Shown: positions 8,702-17,999 of the stretch, in pieces
How positions within the stretch are numbered: position 1 is the stretch's first letter
Layout: each line of letters begins with the position of its first letter
Assembly: GCF_007859755.1 (NCBI RefSeq)
Contig: NZ_SJPF01000004.1
Location: 186,894-250,893, forward strand
Reading direction: 5' to 3'
Source of the DNA: Blastopirellula retiformator
Lineage (GTDB): Bacteria > Planctomycetota > Planctomycetia > Pirellulales > Pirellulaceae
Length of the DNA stretch: 64,000 nt
Notes under the pieces: model-generated
What the model was told of the DNA's origin: nothing
The model's input: the letters and a program-made list of their open reading frames with translations, nothing else
Database searches by the model: none
Made by a program: the position numbers and the translations under genes

Positions 8702-10255
8702 ATGGCGACGGATCGCTTTCAGGTTGGCCCCATCGTGGTGCTGGGCGCCGGTATCAACGGCGCGGCAATCGCCCGCGAACTGACGCTGCAAGGCGCCGAA
8801 GTCTTGCTGGTCGACGCGGAAGATGTCGCTGGCGGCACCACCAGCTATTCTTCGCGACTGATACACGGCGGCCTCCGTTATCTGGAGTATGCCGAGATCT
8901 CGCTGGTCCGCGAATCGCTGACCGAGCGCGATCGTCTGTTGCGACTGGCTCCCGAGTTGGTTCGTCCGCTGGAACTGGTCATCCCGGTCGGCAATCGTCT
9001 CTCGGGACTGATCAGCGGCGCCCAACGCTTCTTCTTCAAGTCGGGCGCTGCCCCCAAAGATGGCCGCGGCTCGCTGGTCGTGCGGCTCGGACTGACGTTG
9101 TACGATCGCTTTGCCAGCGGCGCGGTCCCGGGACATCGCCGTCTCTCGTCGGCGCAGTTCGCCGAGTCGGGGCTGAGCACGTCCAAGTTCTTCACCGCGT
9201 TCAGCTACTTTGACGGGCAGTTGACGTTTCCTGAGCAATTCGCACTCTCCCTGGTTCAAGACGCCCAGGCCGCCGCGAAAGAGCAGGGGGGCGCGTTCTC
9301 GCTGCGGACCTATCAGCATGTCCGCCGCGAAGCCGAGACCCTCTTCTTCTCTTCCATTCATCCCAATCATGGCGCCGGCGAAATCGCCGTGACGCCTGCG
9401 GCGGTGATCAACGCCGCCGGACCATGGGTCGATACCGCGCTCGCGGGCCTGAATGTCCCCTCGAACAAACTGATTGGCGGCACCAAGGGGAGCCATCTGA
9501 TCACCCGGGCGCCCGACTTGTGCAAAACGATCGGTCCACGCGGCGTCTACGCCGAGGCCTCCGACGGACGCCCAATTTTCATCCTGCCTTGGAACAACGC
9601 CTGTTTGATAGGAACGACCGACATTCGCTACGACGGCGACCCGGCCGATGCGGTCGCCGACCAGGAAGAGATCGACTACCTGATCGACGCCACCAATGCG
9701 ATCTTTCCCGACGTCGGTCTGACCCGCGATGATATCCAGCAGCACTATTGCGGCGTCCGTCCGTTGCCCGCCGCAGGCGAAGGGGCGACTTCGTCGATCA
9801 CCCGCAGCCATGTCGTTCACCGACACAGCGGATCGCCGTTTCCGCTCTACTCAATCATTGGCGGCAAATTGACGACCTGCCGCTCGTTGGCCGAAGGCGT
9901 GGTAAAGGCGGTGCTGCCCGATCTTGGTCACGAAGTCGCCCGCAACTCGCGTGAACGTCCACTGCCGCCGCCCAATTTTGGCGAAACTCCGGCCGACGCG
10001 CCGCTGTTGCCGGACCTTGACGTTCCGATTGCCCACGCGTCGTATGCAATCGAGCATCTGGCGGCCAAAACGCTCGCCGATCTGGTCGAACGCCGGCTGA
10101 TGATCGTCTTTGATCCCAAACTATCGCGTTCCTGCTTACGCGTGCTGGCCGAACAATTGGCGACCGCCGGTTGGTTGGATCAAGCGCAGATCGACGCCGA
10201 GGTCGACCACTACGTCCATCGCTTGCAAGAACGTTACGGCAAACGAGTCTCCTGA
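8702..10255 (+). CDS. glpD: Glycerol-3-phosphate dehydrogenase, FAD-dependent (GlpD)
   Basis: Oxidises sn-glycerol 3-phosphate to dihydroxyacetone phosphate at the membrane, passing electrons to quinone. It has 517 residues. The FAD-binding GAGING motif lies near residue 16, followed by GGTTSYSSRLIHGGLRYLE, the family signature. KGSHLITR and a C-terminal helical domain are also present. The next gene, 21 bp downstream, is glycerol kinase, so the pair converts glycerol to triose phosphate. No glycerol facilitator gene is adjacent. Confidence 0.93.
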   Translation: MATDRFQVGPIVVLGAGINGAAIARELTLQGAEVLLVDAEDVAGGTTSYSSRLIHGGLRYLEYAEISLVRESLTERDRLLRLAPELVRPLELVIPVGNRLSGLISGAQRFFFKSGAAPKDGRGSLVVRLGLTLYDRFASGAVPGHRRLSSAQFAESGLSTSKFFTAFSYFDGQLTFPEQFALSLVQDAQAAAKEQGGAFSLRTYQHVRREAETLFFSSIHPNHGAGEIAVTPAAVINAAGPWVDTALAGLNVPSNKLIGGTKGSHLITRAPDLCKTIGPRGVYAEASDGRPIFILPWNNACLIGTTDIRYDGDPADAVADQEEIDYLIDATNAIFPDVGLTRDDIQQHYCGVRPLPAAGEGATSSITRSHVVHRHSGSPFPLYSIIGGKLTTCRSLAEGVVKAVLPDLGHEVARNSRERPLPPPNFGETPADAPLLPDLDVPIAHASYAIEHLAAKTLADLVERRLMIVFDPKLSRSCLRVLAEQLATAGWLDQAQIDAEVDHYVHRLQERYGKRVS

Positions 10256-10276
10256 CGCCCCGAGAGAGAAACGCCC

Positions 10277-11773
10277 GTGCAACAATACATCCTCGCCTTC
10301 GATCAAGGGACGACGTCGAGCCGCTCGATCGTCTTTGATCACAACGGCAAGATCGTTGGGCGAAGCCAACAAGAGTTTCGCCAAATTCTGCCTACGCCGG
10401 GGCATGTCGAACATGACCCGGAAGACATCTGGCGCACACAGATCGAAACGGCCCAAGCCGCCATCGCCGCCGCTCAAGTCGAAATCGAGCAGATCGCCGC
10501 CATCGGCGTCACCAATCAGCGCGAGACGACGCTGCTGTGGGAGCGGGCCACCGGCAAACCGGTCGCCAACGCCATCGTCTGGCAAAGCCGGATCTCGACG
10601 CCGATCTGCCACCAGCTTTCGCACGATGGGCATGGCGCCACGATCCGTGAGCGATCGGGCTTGATTATTGATCCCTACTTCGCCGGCACCAAGATTCGCT
10701 ATTTGCTCGACTCCGATCCAACCCTGCGTCGCCGCGCCGAAGCGGGCGAGCTTTGCTTCGGCACGGTCGACTCGTACCTGCTGTGGCGGATGACCGGCGG
10801 CAAGTTGCATGTCACCGACGTGACCAACGCCAGCCGCACGATGCTGATGAATATCCATACGCTGCAGTGGGATCCAGAGCTGCTCGAGATCCTCGACGTT
10901 CCCGCTGCGATCTTGCCTGAGATCCGCAGCAGCAGCGAAGTCTACGGCATGTGCGACGCATCGCTGCTGGGACGCGAAATCCCGATCGCTGGTATCGCCG
11001 GCGATCAGCAAGCGGCGACCTTCGGGCAGACCTGCTTTGAGGTCGGCAGCGCGAAGAACACTTACGGAACCGGCGCCTTCCTGCTGATGAACGTCGGGCA
11101 CGAGCCGATCTTGTCAGACAACAATCTGCTGACGACCGTCGGCTGGAAAGTGGGAGATCAGACGACCTACTGCCTGGAGGGATCGGTCTTTGTGGCCGGA
11201 GCGGTCGTCCAGTGGCTCCGCGATGGCCTGGGCGTGATCGAAAACTCCAGCGACGTCGAAAAACTAGCGAACTCGGTCGAAGACAATGACGGCGTCTATT
11301 TTGTCCCTGCGTTTGTGGGACTTGGCGCACCCTATTGGGATCCACGAGCCCGCGGCACAATTATTGGCCTGACGCGCGGCACAACGGCTGGGCACATCGC
11401 CAAAGCGGCGATCGAGTCAATGGCCTACCAGACGCGCGATCTGGTCGAAGCGATGCAGCGCGACGCTGGCGTTGCGCTGGCGCAACTGCAGGTCGATGGC
11501 GGCGCCGCAGTCAATGACGAACTAATGCAGTTCCAAGCCGACTTGCTCGGTACAAAGGTCCGGCGGCCGCAGGTCTTTGAGACGACCGCGCTGGGTGCGG
11601 CTTATCTCGCTGGACTGGCAGTCGGCTATTGGGACGACTTCACTGCGCTGAAACGCAACTGGCAGCTAGATCGCGAATTTGACGCGGCCGACGACCGCGC
11701 CGAGGTCGAGCGGCAGTATGGGCAATGGTTACGAGCGGTCGGGCGGAGCCGCGATTGGGCGCAAGAAGAATAG
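10277..11773 (+). CDS. glpK: Glycerol kinase
   Basis: ATP-dependent phosphorylation of glycerol to sn-glycerol 3-phosphate; 498 residues, the normal length. The N-terminal [15 protein letters not shown] contains the phosphate-binding [19 protein letters not shown] and the second-domain segment [13 protein letters not shown] are family hallmarks. The start follows GAGAGAAA after glpD. It is followed within 20 bp by a small membrane protein gene. Confidence 0.96.
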   Translation: MQQYILAFDQGTTSSRSIVFDHNGKIVGRSQQEFRQILPTPGHVEHDPEDIWRTQIETAQAAIAAAQVEIEQIAAIGVTNQRETTLLWERATGKPVANAIVWQSRISTPICHQLSHDGHGATIRERSGLIIDPYFAGTKIRYLLDSDPTLRRRAEAGELCFGTVDSYLLWRMTGGKLHVTDVTNASRTMLMNIHTLQWDPELLEILDVPAAILPEIRSSSEVYGMCDASLLGREIPIAGIAGDQQAATFGQTCFEVGSAKNTYGTGAFLLMNVGHEPILSDNNLLTTVGWKVGDQTTYCLEGSVFVAGAVVQWLRDGLGVIENSSDVEKLANSVEDNDGVYFVPAFVGLGAPYWDPRARGTIIGLTRGTTAGHIAKAAIESMAYQTRDLVEAMQRDAGVALAQLQVDGGAAVNDELMQFQADLLGTKVRRPQVFETTALGAAYLAGLAVGYWDDFTALKRNWQLDREFDAADDRAEVERQYGQWLRAVGRSRDWAQEE

Positions 11774-11792
11774 CGGAGAGAAGGGTATTTTT

Positions 11793-12008
11793 ATGCAGCT
11801 TCCGCCCACCCCATTCATGTTCGCCGTCGCTGCGTCGATTGGAATCGGCGCTCTCTGGGCCGCGTGGTCGAACCATGACGACGCCTTTGCGCTGCGAAAA
11901 GTGGCCTGGGTCGAGCGGCGCTGGGGGCGACGATCGTCGCGAACGGTGCTCGCCCTGCTGGGCTTGTTGCTGCTTGCGCTGGCCGTCAGCTTTCTGACGT
12001 TTCCCTAA
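11793..12008 (+). CDS. Small membrane protein, unknown
   Basis: Protein of 71 residues with two hydrophobic segments (about 8-23 and 51-68) separated by a charged, Arg-rich loop. The ATG at 11793 follows AGAGAAGGG, a good ribosome-binding site; the longer frame overlapping glpK is unlikely. It has no recognised family. It may be translated from the glpK transcript. Confidence 0.6.
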   Translation: MQLPPTPFMFAVAASIGIGALWAAWSNHDDAFALRKVAWVERRWGRRSSRTVLALLGLLLLALAVSFLTFP

Positions 12009-12104
12009 ATGTGGGCCGTCGCCGCTTCAATCTGTTGATTCGCCCCCACTTCGCTTTTATGCTGCTTAGATAGTAGTACCTCTTTGGGCGGGCCAGCGCA
12101 GCAG

Positions 12105-13406
12105 ATGTTCATTCCATATTCAACCGACGCTCCTCTCTACCATGCACCGATCGCCACCACGTCGCTGATCGTGGTGAACGTGCTGTTGCTCTTTCTGTGG
12201 CCTGTTCACTTTCCAGACTCGTCGTACGCGCTGCCCGCCCTTTACCAGCAAATGGAAGAGGCGCACGATTCCGGCGAACTGAGCGATGAAGATTGGCAGG
12301 AATTCCAAGACTTTTTTGGGGAAGCTCCGGACGACGCCGAAGCGGGCTCGAGCCCCAGCGACGACTTCGACTGGCGAACGCTTCATTACGGCGACGGCAT
12401 CAAGCCGTGGCAATGGCTGACCGGCAACTTCATGCATGCCGACGTCTGGCACCTCCTTGGCAACATGTTAATCCTGTGGCCCTTTGGCGCACTGATCGAA
12501 GGAAAAATCGGCTGGCTCCGTTTTCTGCTGCTGTATGCCGGCATTGGCGTCTTTCAGTCGATGATCGAGCAGTTCTTGTTTCTGTTTCTCGACGTTCCCA
12601 CTTTTTCCCTGGGCGCGTCGGCGATCATTTTCGGTCTGATCGCGATCGCGCTTGTTTGGGCCCCGATGAACGACGTGAAATGCTTCATGCTGTTTGGCAT
12701 GCGAGCCTGGTTTTTCGACTTGCCGGTTTCCGTCTACTGCGCATTTAGCATCGTGTTTGAAATGCTGATCATGTATTTCACGTACGACGCCGAGTCGGGA
12801 GGATTGATCAGCAGCAGCTTCTTTCACGTCTTCGGCGCCTTGATCGGACTGGCCGTCGGCGTAGTGATGGTCCGACAAAACTGGGTCGACTGCGACAATT
12901 ACGACTTTTTCACCGTCTATTTCGCCAACCCCGATGCGCCAAGAGAAGAGAAGGTTGACGAAGTGCGGCTCAAAGCGGCCCGTCAACGCTCCGCGAATCT
13001 GGGACTCGAACAGATTCGAAATATCCTCAACGAGGGGGGAGATCCAGCGATCGCCTATCGCGCCCACCAGAAGTTAGGACACTCCAACGCCGACTGGTAT
13101 CTTCCCGAAGAAGACCTGCTGGCGATCATCCAAAGCTATCTGAAACAAAAACGCGGCCAAGAAGCGTTGCCGGCGATGATCGAATACGCCCGCCGCGGCG
13201 CAGCCCACCAAGCTCCAGTGCGCCTGCGGATCGCCCACCTGATGGTCGATACCGAATCACGGCCTGCACAGGCGCTCCAGGTTCTATCTCGTATTGATCC
13301 TGGCACGCTCGCCGGCCAAGATCGCAAGCGGTATTCTGCGATCCGCAAGAAGGCCCAAGAAATGAAAGCCGCCGGCGTGATGGAGCCGGCGGCGGAAGAA
13401 ATCTAG
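12105..13406 (+). CDS. Rhomboid-family intramembrane serine protease with C-terminal TPR-like tail
   Basis: Predicted to cleave membrane proteins inside the bilayer. It has 433 residues from the ATG at 12105; a TTG at 12084 is in frame but less likely. The membrane core shows HADVWHLLGN (H116, N120), the catalytic serine in LGASA (S172) and the catalytic histidine in SSSFFHVFGALIG (H241), so the Ser-His dyad is complete. An acidic insertion (about 47-90) separates the first helix from the core. The region after 275 is soluble and helical, with repeat-like helices to the end. The substrate is unknown. Confidence 0.9.
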   Translation: MFIPYSTDAPLYHAPIATTSLIVVNVLLLFLWPVHFPDSSYALPALYQQMEEAHDSGELSDEDWQEFQDFFGEAPDDAEAGSSPSDDFDWRTLHYGDGIKPWQWLTGNFMHADVWHLLGNMLILWPFGALIEGKIGWLRFLLLYAGIGVFQSMIEQFLFLFLDVPTFSLGASAIIFGLIAIALVWAPMNDVKCFMLFGMRAWFFDLPVSVYCAFSIVFEMLIMYFTYDAESGGLISSSFFHVFGALIGLAVGVVMVRQNWVDCDNYDFFTVYFANPDAPREEKVDEVRLKAARQRSANLGLEQIRNILNEGGDPAIAYRAHQKLGHSNADWYLPEEDLLAIIQSYLKQKRGQEALPAMIEYARRGAAHQAPVRLRIAHLMVDTESRPAQALQVLSRIDPGTLAGQDRKRYSAIRKKAQEMKAAGVMEPAAEEI

Positions 13407-13427
13407 GCGCCTGTTCGCAGCGGCCGC

Positions 13428-14831
13428 TTAACGAAGCTGCTGCGAGTTGCGAAGCATCGCTTGCTGCACCTGAGCGGCGTACCGCTGCGGGGCCGACCAG
13501 AAGGTCTTTAGGTTGTCTTCGCTGGAGAAGAGATACAACACGCCGTTGTACGTCAAACCGTGTGAGCGATTGCCGTCGACCAAGCGACCTTGTTCGATGT
13601 AGGCGACCGGATCATTTCCCGACAGGACCGGGCTGAAGCGATCAGGCGAGGCCAGGAATTTTCGCTGCTGCACGTCCGAAGCGAACAGGTAAACGCGGCC
13701 CTGGTGGACGGCGCCCCAGCGAGCATCTCCTTTTTGCCACCTCATCCCCTCAGCCAACGTCACCGGGCAGAAGCCATCCAGCGCGAACTCAGGCTGCTGA
13801 GACTGTTGCGGTTGAGCCTGCGGCGCGGCGGCCGCGGCCGGAGCGGCAGCCGGTTGTCGCGACTGTGAAGCATACGAGCTTTGCGGCGGCGTCGACTGCG
13901 ACGCGTGTTGGCTTTGCGGCTGGGCGGCCGGTTGGGCGGCGAAGCGATCTTGCGGCTGAGCTTGCGGGGCCGGTCGCATAGGCGGTTGATTGGTCTGCGA
14001 AGGTTCGCCGTACGAAGATCCGCTCGGCTGAGTTGCAAACCGCGACTGGGTCGGCGGCGGAGTCGAAGGCTGAGCCTGCGGCGGGGCGGAAGCGGCCGCG
14101 TATTGGCTGCCGGCAGCAGGACCAGCGGAATAGCCGCTCGGCTGCGGGGTCGATTCGTTTGCCGGAGCAGCGGCGTAACCACCGGTCGAGAAACGCGATT
14201 GCGTCGGCTGGCTTGGCGCCGCGGCCGGAGCAGTCGCATCGTTTTGCGAGTAGGTCGAAGCCGCAGGCGGCATCGAGAAGCGCGACTGACTTTGCGGGGC
14301 AGCCGGAGCGGCGCCAAAGCGGGAGTAGCTACCGCCGGGGGCAGCCGCTTCGCCTGGGTACGAGACCGGCTGGGCTTCTGGAGTGGCCGTCGAGGCGAGC
14401 TGGCTCATGCCGGCGGTCTTGATGGCGACGCCATGCAGCACCGCCAGGTACTGCGCCTTATCCTTTTCCTGCTTGCTGACCATCCGGTAAACCATTTGGC
14501 CGCTGGGCAAAATAATCACGTCTTGAGGCCAACGATCAACGCCATATTGATTGGCGATTTCGGTCTGTTCGGCCGCGTTGATCTTTACCGGGACATAGTC
14601 TTTCGTCACCGCTGCAGCGAACGCGGGATCTTTAAACAAGGTCGCGTCCAACATGCGGCACGGGGGACAATTGGGCGCCCAGAAGTGCACCATTACAAGC
14701 TGGTTCTTCTGCGCAGCCAATCGCTTGGCCGATTCGAGGCTGGAGGCCCAGGGCATTGCGTCTTGCGCAGTTGCAGCCGAGCTGATGATCAGCAGTAATC
14801 CGATAGTCAAAATAGAGCAAATCGCTCTCAT
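13428..14831 (-). CDS. Exported thioredoxin-fold protein with low-complexity linker and two YHS-like domains
   Basis: Protein of 467 residues beginning with a signal peptide (MRAICSILTIGLLLIISSAA); the ATG at 14831 is chosen because it starts this peptide. A thioredoxin-like domain (about 25-145) carries WAPNCPPCRML with C55 and C58, so it is probably redox active. A Pro/Gln/Ala/Ser-rich linker of some 200 residues repeats the phrase SRF at intervals. The last 100 residues contain two related units, DGFCPVTL...VYLFASD and DPVAYIEQG...YLFSSEDN, that resemble YHS metal-binding domains. A role in periplasmic metal handling or cofactor protection is an inference. Confidence 0.75.
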   Translation of the reverse strand: MRAICSILTIGLLLIISSAATAQDAMPWASSLESAKRLAAQKNQLVMVHFWAPNCPPCRMLDATLFKDPAFAAAVTKDYVPVKINAAEQTEIANQYGVDRWPQDVIILPSGQMVYRMVSKQEKDKAQYLAVLHGVAIKTAGMSQLASTATPEAQPVSYPGEAAAPGGSYSRFGAAPAAPQSQSRFSMPPAASTYSQNDATAPAAAPSQPTQSRFSTGGYAAAPANESTPQPSGYSAGPAAGSQYAAASAPPQAQPSTPPPTQSRFATQPSGSSYGEPSQTNQPPMRPAPQAQPQDRFAAQPAAQPQSQHASQSTPPQSSYASQSRQPAAAPAAAAAPQAQPQQSQQPEFALDGFCPVTLAEGMRWQKGDARWGAVHQGRVYLFASDVQQRKFLASPDRFSPVLSGNDPVAYIEQGRLVDGNRSHGLTYNGVLYLFSSEDNLKTFWSAPQRYAAQVQQAMLRNSQQLR

Positions 14832-15038
14832 TTCGGCGCCTTTCGCTAGCAGCGTGGTCCCCCTCAAGCAAACATTCATTGCTGGGTATCGTCCATGCGA
14901 CTTTAACGACCGTAGCAAAAAGTCCGATTTTTCCTGCAAATCCCAATTCACGCATTATGAGAATTGCCGCAAGTGCTTTGGGCGCAGGGAAATCGAACAA
15001 TTTTTCCCGTTTCGCCGATTTCGGCGGGCGATGATAGC

Positions 15039-15068
15039 TTGACACGCCCGATAAATTGTGGATAAGAT
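15039..15068 (+). promoter_or_regulatory. Likely promoter of the rho transcript
   Basis: TTGACA at 15039-15044, an 18-bp spacer and TAAGAT at 15063-15068. If used, it gives rho a leader of roughly 730 nt. The 973-bp spacer (14832-15804) otherwise contains short hairpins, such as CGGTTTGAAAACCG near 15226 and GGACCTCCGGTCC near 15341, but no recognisable gene or riboswitch. Confidence 0.5.
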
Positions 15069-15805
15069 GCCGAAGGTTTAAGAATGCCGACTCGGCAGAA
15101 ACCCTCATGCCCAATTGTCTACGATGTCTTCGGGCGAAGTTCGGCGACGCGGTCGCGAGTCTTCACGTTTATTGTTGATTTCTCCTTCGCGTATGCGTCC
15201 GGCGAACCTAGACGCTTTTAAGGTTCGGTTTGAAAACCGTCGTCCTACTGTTTAGCGGCGACTGGGCCAAGCCAGCTTTAAGAAACCTTCCCCGCGGCGA
15301 TTTCGCCGACCCAGGCGGAAGTTTGAATTTGGGCGAGATGGACCTCCGGTCCTTGGCTTCCTTTGAGTCATACAGGACCTTTTGAACTACCCATCACCGG
15401 AAACGGTAGCGTTCCCACCACGGCAGTGAAGTTCATTGCCTACAGGGCAGGGCGCACCGGCAAGCCAAGTGCATCACAAACGACGCTGACAGCCAACTGA
15501 TTGGCCGCGACGCTTGTCACTTCGGTGTAATTTGATTCTTCCTGAGAGCAACGCCTGGCGCCACTTGTGCACCTTGTGACCTGGTGGACCGTGCGACCCT
15601 CTCAACCCGCGTTTCGGAATTGGCGCCGAGTCGTTCGATTCTGATCCATTCGGTTTCACGATCTTCGTTGATTCAAACCAAACGGAAGCTGCGCAAACGA
15701 CAACGGAATGTCGCTCGTTTGCCGGCGCATGACTAAGGCGGCGCTGTGGAAGCGCTCCATTCTCTTGACTATCTTGATTTGCTTCGCGCAACTTAGGTGA
15801 TTTCG

Positions 15806-17110
15806 ATGGCGAAAAAGAGGCAGGCCCGCTCTCGCTCTGGCGGCGGGCGGCGTCGAGGAGGCCAAAACGACGGACAACAAGGGGGACGTTCGCGTCGTCA
15901 GGGGGGACACCGTCGCTCTTCCGCTCCCAGTTCCAATGTGCCCCGCAACAATTTGGAACAAGAAGAATTTGAACCAGGCGAACCGATTCCGTTGGAACCT
16001 GGCTACGGCTTGCTCGAGATGCATCCCAACGGCTACGGCTTCCTTCGCAGTCCAGAAAACAACTACGCCCGCGAACGGACCGATCCGTTCGTGCCTGGCA
16101 CGATGATCGAGAAGTACCAACTGCGTGAAGGCCTGATGCTTCGCGGCATGGTGCAGCGATTCCGCCGCGGCCAAGGCCCGCGTCTCCGCGAACTGACCGA
16201 CGTCGACGGCATGCTTCCTGAGAAGTATGCGATGACCAGTCCGTTCGACAAGCTGACGCCGATCAATCCTCGCGAGCATCTCAAGCTCGAAATCGAAGGG
16301 GGCCCGCTCACCAATCGGGTCGTCGATCTGCTGACGCCGCTCGGCAAGGGGCAACGCGCCTTGGTCGTCGCTCCGCCGCGAACCGGCAAGACGATGCTGA
16401 TCCAAAATCTCAGCCGCGGCATCTCGGCAAACTATCCGGAAGTCAAGTTGGTCGTGCTGTTGATCGACGAACGGCCGGAAGAAGTGACCGACATGCAGCG
16501 GAACATCAATGGCGAAGTGATCGCCAGTAGCCTCGACCGCGATGTCGAAAGCCACGTTCGCTTGTCGCAGCTAGTGATCGAACGCGGCAAGCGTCTGGCC
16601 GAAATGGGCCACGACGTCTTCCTGCTGCTCGACTCAATCACTCGCTTGGCTCGCGCCTTCAACAAATGGGTTGGCGATAGCGGCGGCACGATGTCTGGCG
16701 GCGTCAACATCAAGGCGCTCGACATCCCAAAGAAGCTGTTCGCCACGGCCCGCGCTTTTGAAGAAGGGGGCTCGCTGACGATCGTCGGCACCGCTCTGAT
16801 CGACACCGGTAGCCGGATGGACGAGTTGATCTTCCAAGAGTTCAAAGGGACCGGCAACATGGAGTTGGTCCTCGATCGCAAGCTGGCCGACCGCCGCGTC
16901 TGGCCCGCGATCGACATCTCCCAGTCCGGCACTCGCCGCGAAGAGTTGCTGCTCGACGAAGGGACCTTGGGCGCCGTGGTCGCACTGCGACGCACCCTCA
17001 CTTCGATGCACCACATCGAAGCGATGGAACAGCTCACCCGACAGCTTGGCAAGTACAAGACCAACTTGGAATTCGTCAGCCTGATCGCCGGTACCCGCAA
17101 CGGGCACTAG
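15806..17110 (+). CDS. rho: Transcription termination factor Rho
   Basis: Hexameric RNA-dependent ATPase that terminates transcripts; 434 residues. AGGTGA at 15795-15800 sets the ATG at 15806 rather than the in-frame GTG at 15797. An Arg/Gly/Gln-rich, disordered N-terminal extension (1-50) precedes the RNA-binding domain (EMHPNGYGFLRSPENN). The Walker A motif is VAPPRTGKT with K195, Walker B is VFLLLDSITR, and the Q-loop/R-loop region around GGVNIKALDIPKK is intact. The stop codon TAG is completed by the first base of a small hairpin element. Confidence 0.97.
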   Translation: MAKKRQARSRSGGGRRRGGQNDGQQGGRSRRQGGHRRSSAPSSNVPRNNLEQEEFEPGEPIPLEPGYGLLEMHPNGYGFLRSPENNYARERTDPFVPGTMIEKYQLREGLMLRGMVQRFRRGQGPRLRELTDVDGMLPEKYAMTSPFDKLTPINPREHLKLEIEGGPLTNRVVDLLTPLGKGQRALVVAPPRTGKTMLIQNLSRGISANYPEVKLVVLLIDERPEEVTDMQRNINGEVIASSLDRDVESHVRLSQLVIERGKRLAEMGHDVFLLLDSITRLARAFNKWVGDSGGTMSGGVNIKALDIPKKLFATARAFEEGGSLTIVGTALIDTGSRMDELIFQEFKGTGNMELVLDRKLADRRVWPAIDISQSGTRREELLLDEGTLGAVVALRRTLTSMHHIEAMEQLTRQLGKYKTNLEFVSLIAGTRNGH

Positions 17111-17220
17111 AGCGGTTTTCTTCAATCTTTAGCGTTCTGGCTGGTTGCGGCCGCGCTGGTCGGCGTTGACCAGCTTGCCTCACCAACGCCAGAAACGCTA
17201 CAGCTATCAGAAAAACGCTC
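17110..17220 (+). repeat. Family 1 TA-flanked hairpin element (MITE-like), copy 1
   Basis: An 111-bp element beginning GAGCGGTTTTC and ending GAAAAACGCTC, flanked by TA at 17108-17109 and 17221-17222. Inner arms TAGCGTTCTGGC and GCCAGAAACGCTA extend the inverted repeat. The second copy is at 40552-40708 in reverse orientation. TA plus the first G forms the rho stop codon. It lies between convergent rho and the Lgt-like gene and may serve as a terminator for either. No transposase is encoded. Confidence 0.8.
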
Positions 17221-17242
17221 TAACTCTACCAAAATTAGAAAA

Positions 17243-17995
17243 TCAATCAGCAGCCGCGTCCGCCGGGCGCGGCTCTTTTTGTGCGTTTTCCGCCGCCAGC
17301 GCCGCGGCATCGCGTCGCCACAGCCAAACGAAGATGATCGCCAACAGAATCGCTCCCCACTGATACGCGGTCAGGCCGACCAGATACCGCGGCTCGGGAC
17401 GAATCATTTCGGTCAGAAAGCGATAGCTGAGGTAAACCAAGATGTAGAGCTTCATCAGTTGCCCGCGGAACCAACCCTTCCGCTCTAGCCACAAGAGCAG
17501 AAAACCCATCGTCAGGTGAAACAGGCTCTCGTAGATTTGCGTCGGATGCCGCAGGACGAGCGGATCGTCGACCGCCGTCGGAAACGCCACGCCCCAAGGC
17601 AACGTCGTCGGCGTTCCAAAACAACAGCCGCCAAAGAAACAGCCCCACCGGCCGATGGCGATCGCAAACGCCACCGGCGCTGCGAACGAGTCTCCCGTCT
17701 TGATCCGGATGTTCATCAGCCACTTGGCGATTTCCACTCCCAGATAGCCCCCCGCCAATCCGCACACGATCGTCTTGCCATGCGCAAACCAGGCGACGCC
17801 ATTCCACAGTCCCTCAAGGTCGTATAGCACGAAGGGCAACTTGGCGCCGATCATCGCGCCGCAAAAACCGCCCAATCCCAACCCGAACTTTTCTTCTCGG
17901 GTCAGCGGAAGCTTCTGCTGCGAGCGGCGCACCAGCAAACTGCAAAGCGCGATCGCCGTCGCCATGATCACGATATACGTCGGGTTGATCATCAT
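17243..17995 (-). CDS. Lgt-like (prolipoprotein diacylglyceryl transferase family) membrane protein
   Basis: Integral membrane protein of 250 residues with about seven hydrophobic segments. The Lgt-type phrases GLAGGYLGVEIAKW, GRWGCFFGGCCFG and RHPTQIYES are present. The central motif differs from the classical Lgt signature in having three cysteines (GCFFGGCCFG), so this is a divergent branch and not clearly the housekeeping enzyme. The start at 17995 follows the stop of the radical SAM gene by four bases. It is last in a ten-gene operon. Family knowledge suggests binding or transfer of a glycerolipid; the actual substrate is unknown. Confidence 0.8.
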   Translation of the reverse strand: MMINPTYIVIMATAIALCSLLVRRSQQKLPLTREEKFGLGLGGFCGAMIGAKLPFVLYDLEGLWNGVAWFAHGKTIVCGLAGGYLGVEIAKWLMNIRIKTGDSFAAPVAFAIAIGRWGCFFGGCCFGTPTTLPWGVAFPTAVDDPLVLRHPTQIYESLFHLTMGFLLLWLERKGWFRGQLMKLYILVYLSYRFLTEMIRPEPRYLVGLTAYQWGAILLAIIFVWLWRRDAAALAAENAQKEPRPADAAAD

Positions 17996-17999
17996 GGGG

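Noticed and set aside
14832-15805. tmRNA, RNase P RNA, SRP RNA or a known riboswitch ahead of rho
   Set aside because: I looked for their conserved cores (tRNA-like ends, GAAAG-type P RNA core, SRP tetraloop region) and found none.
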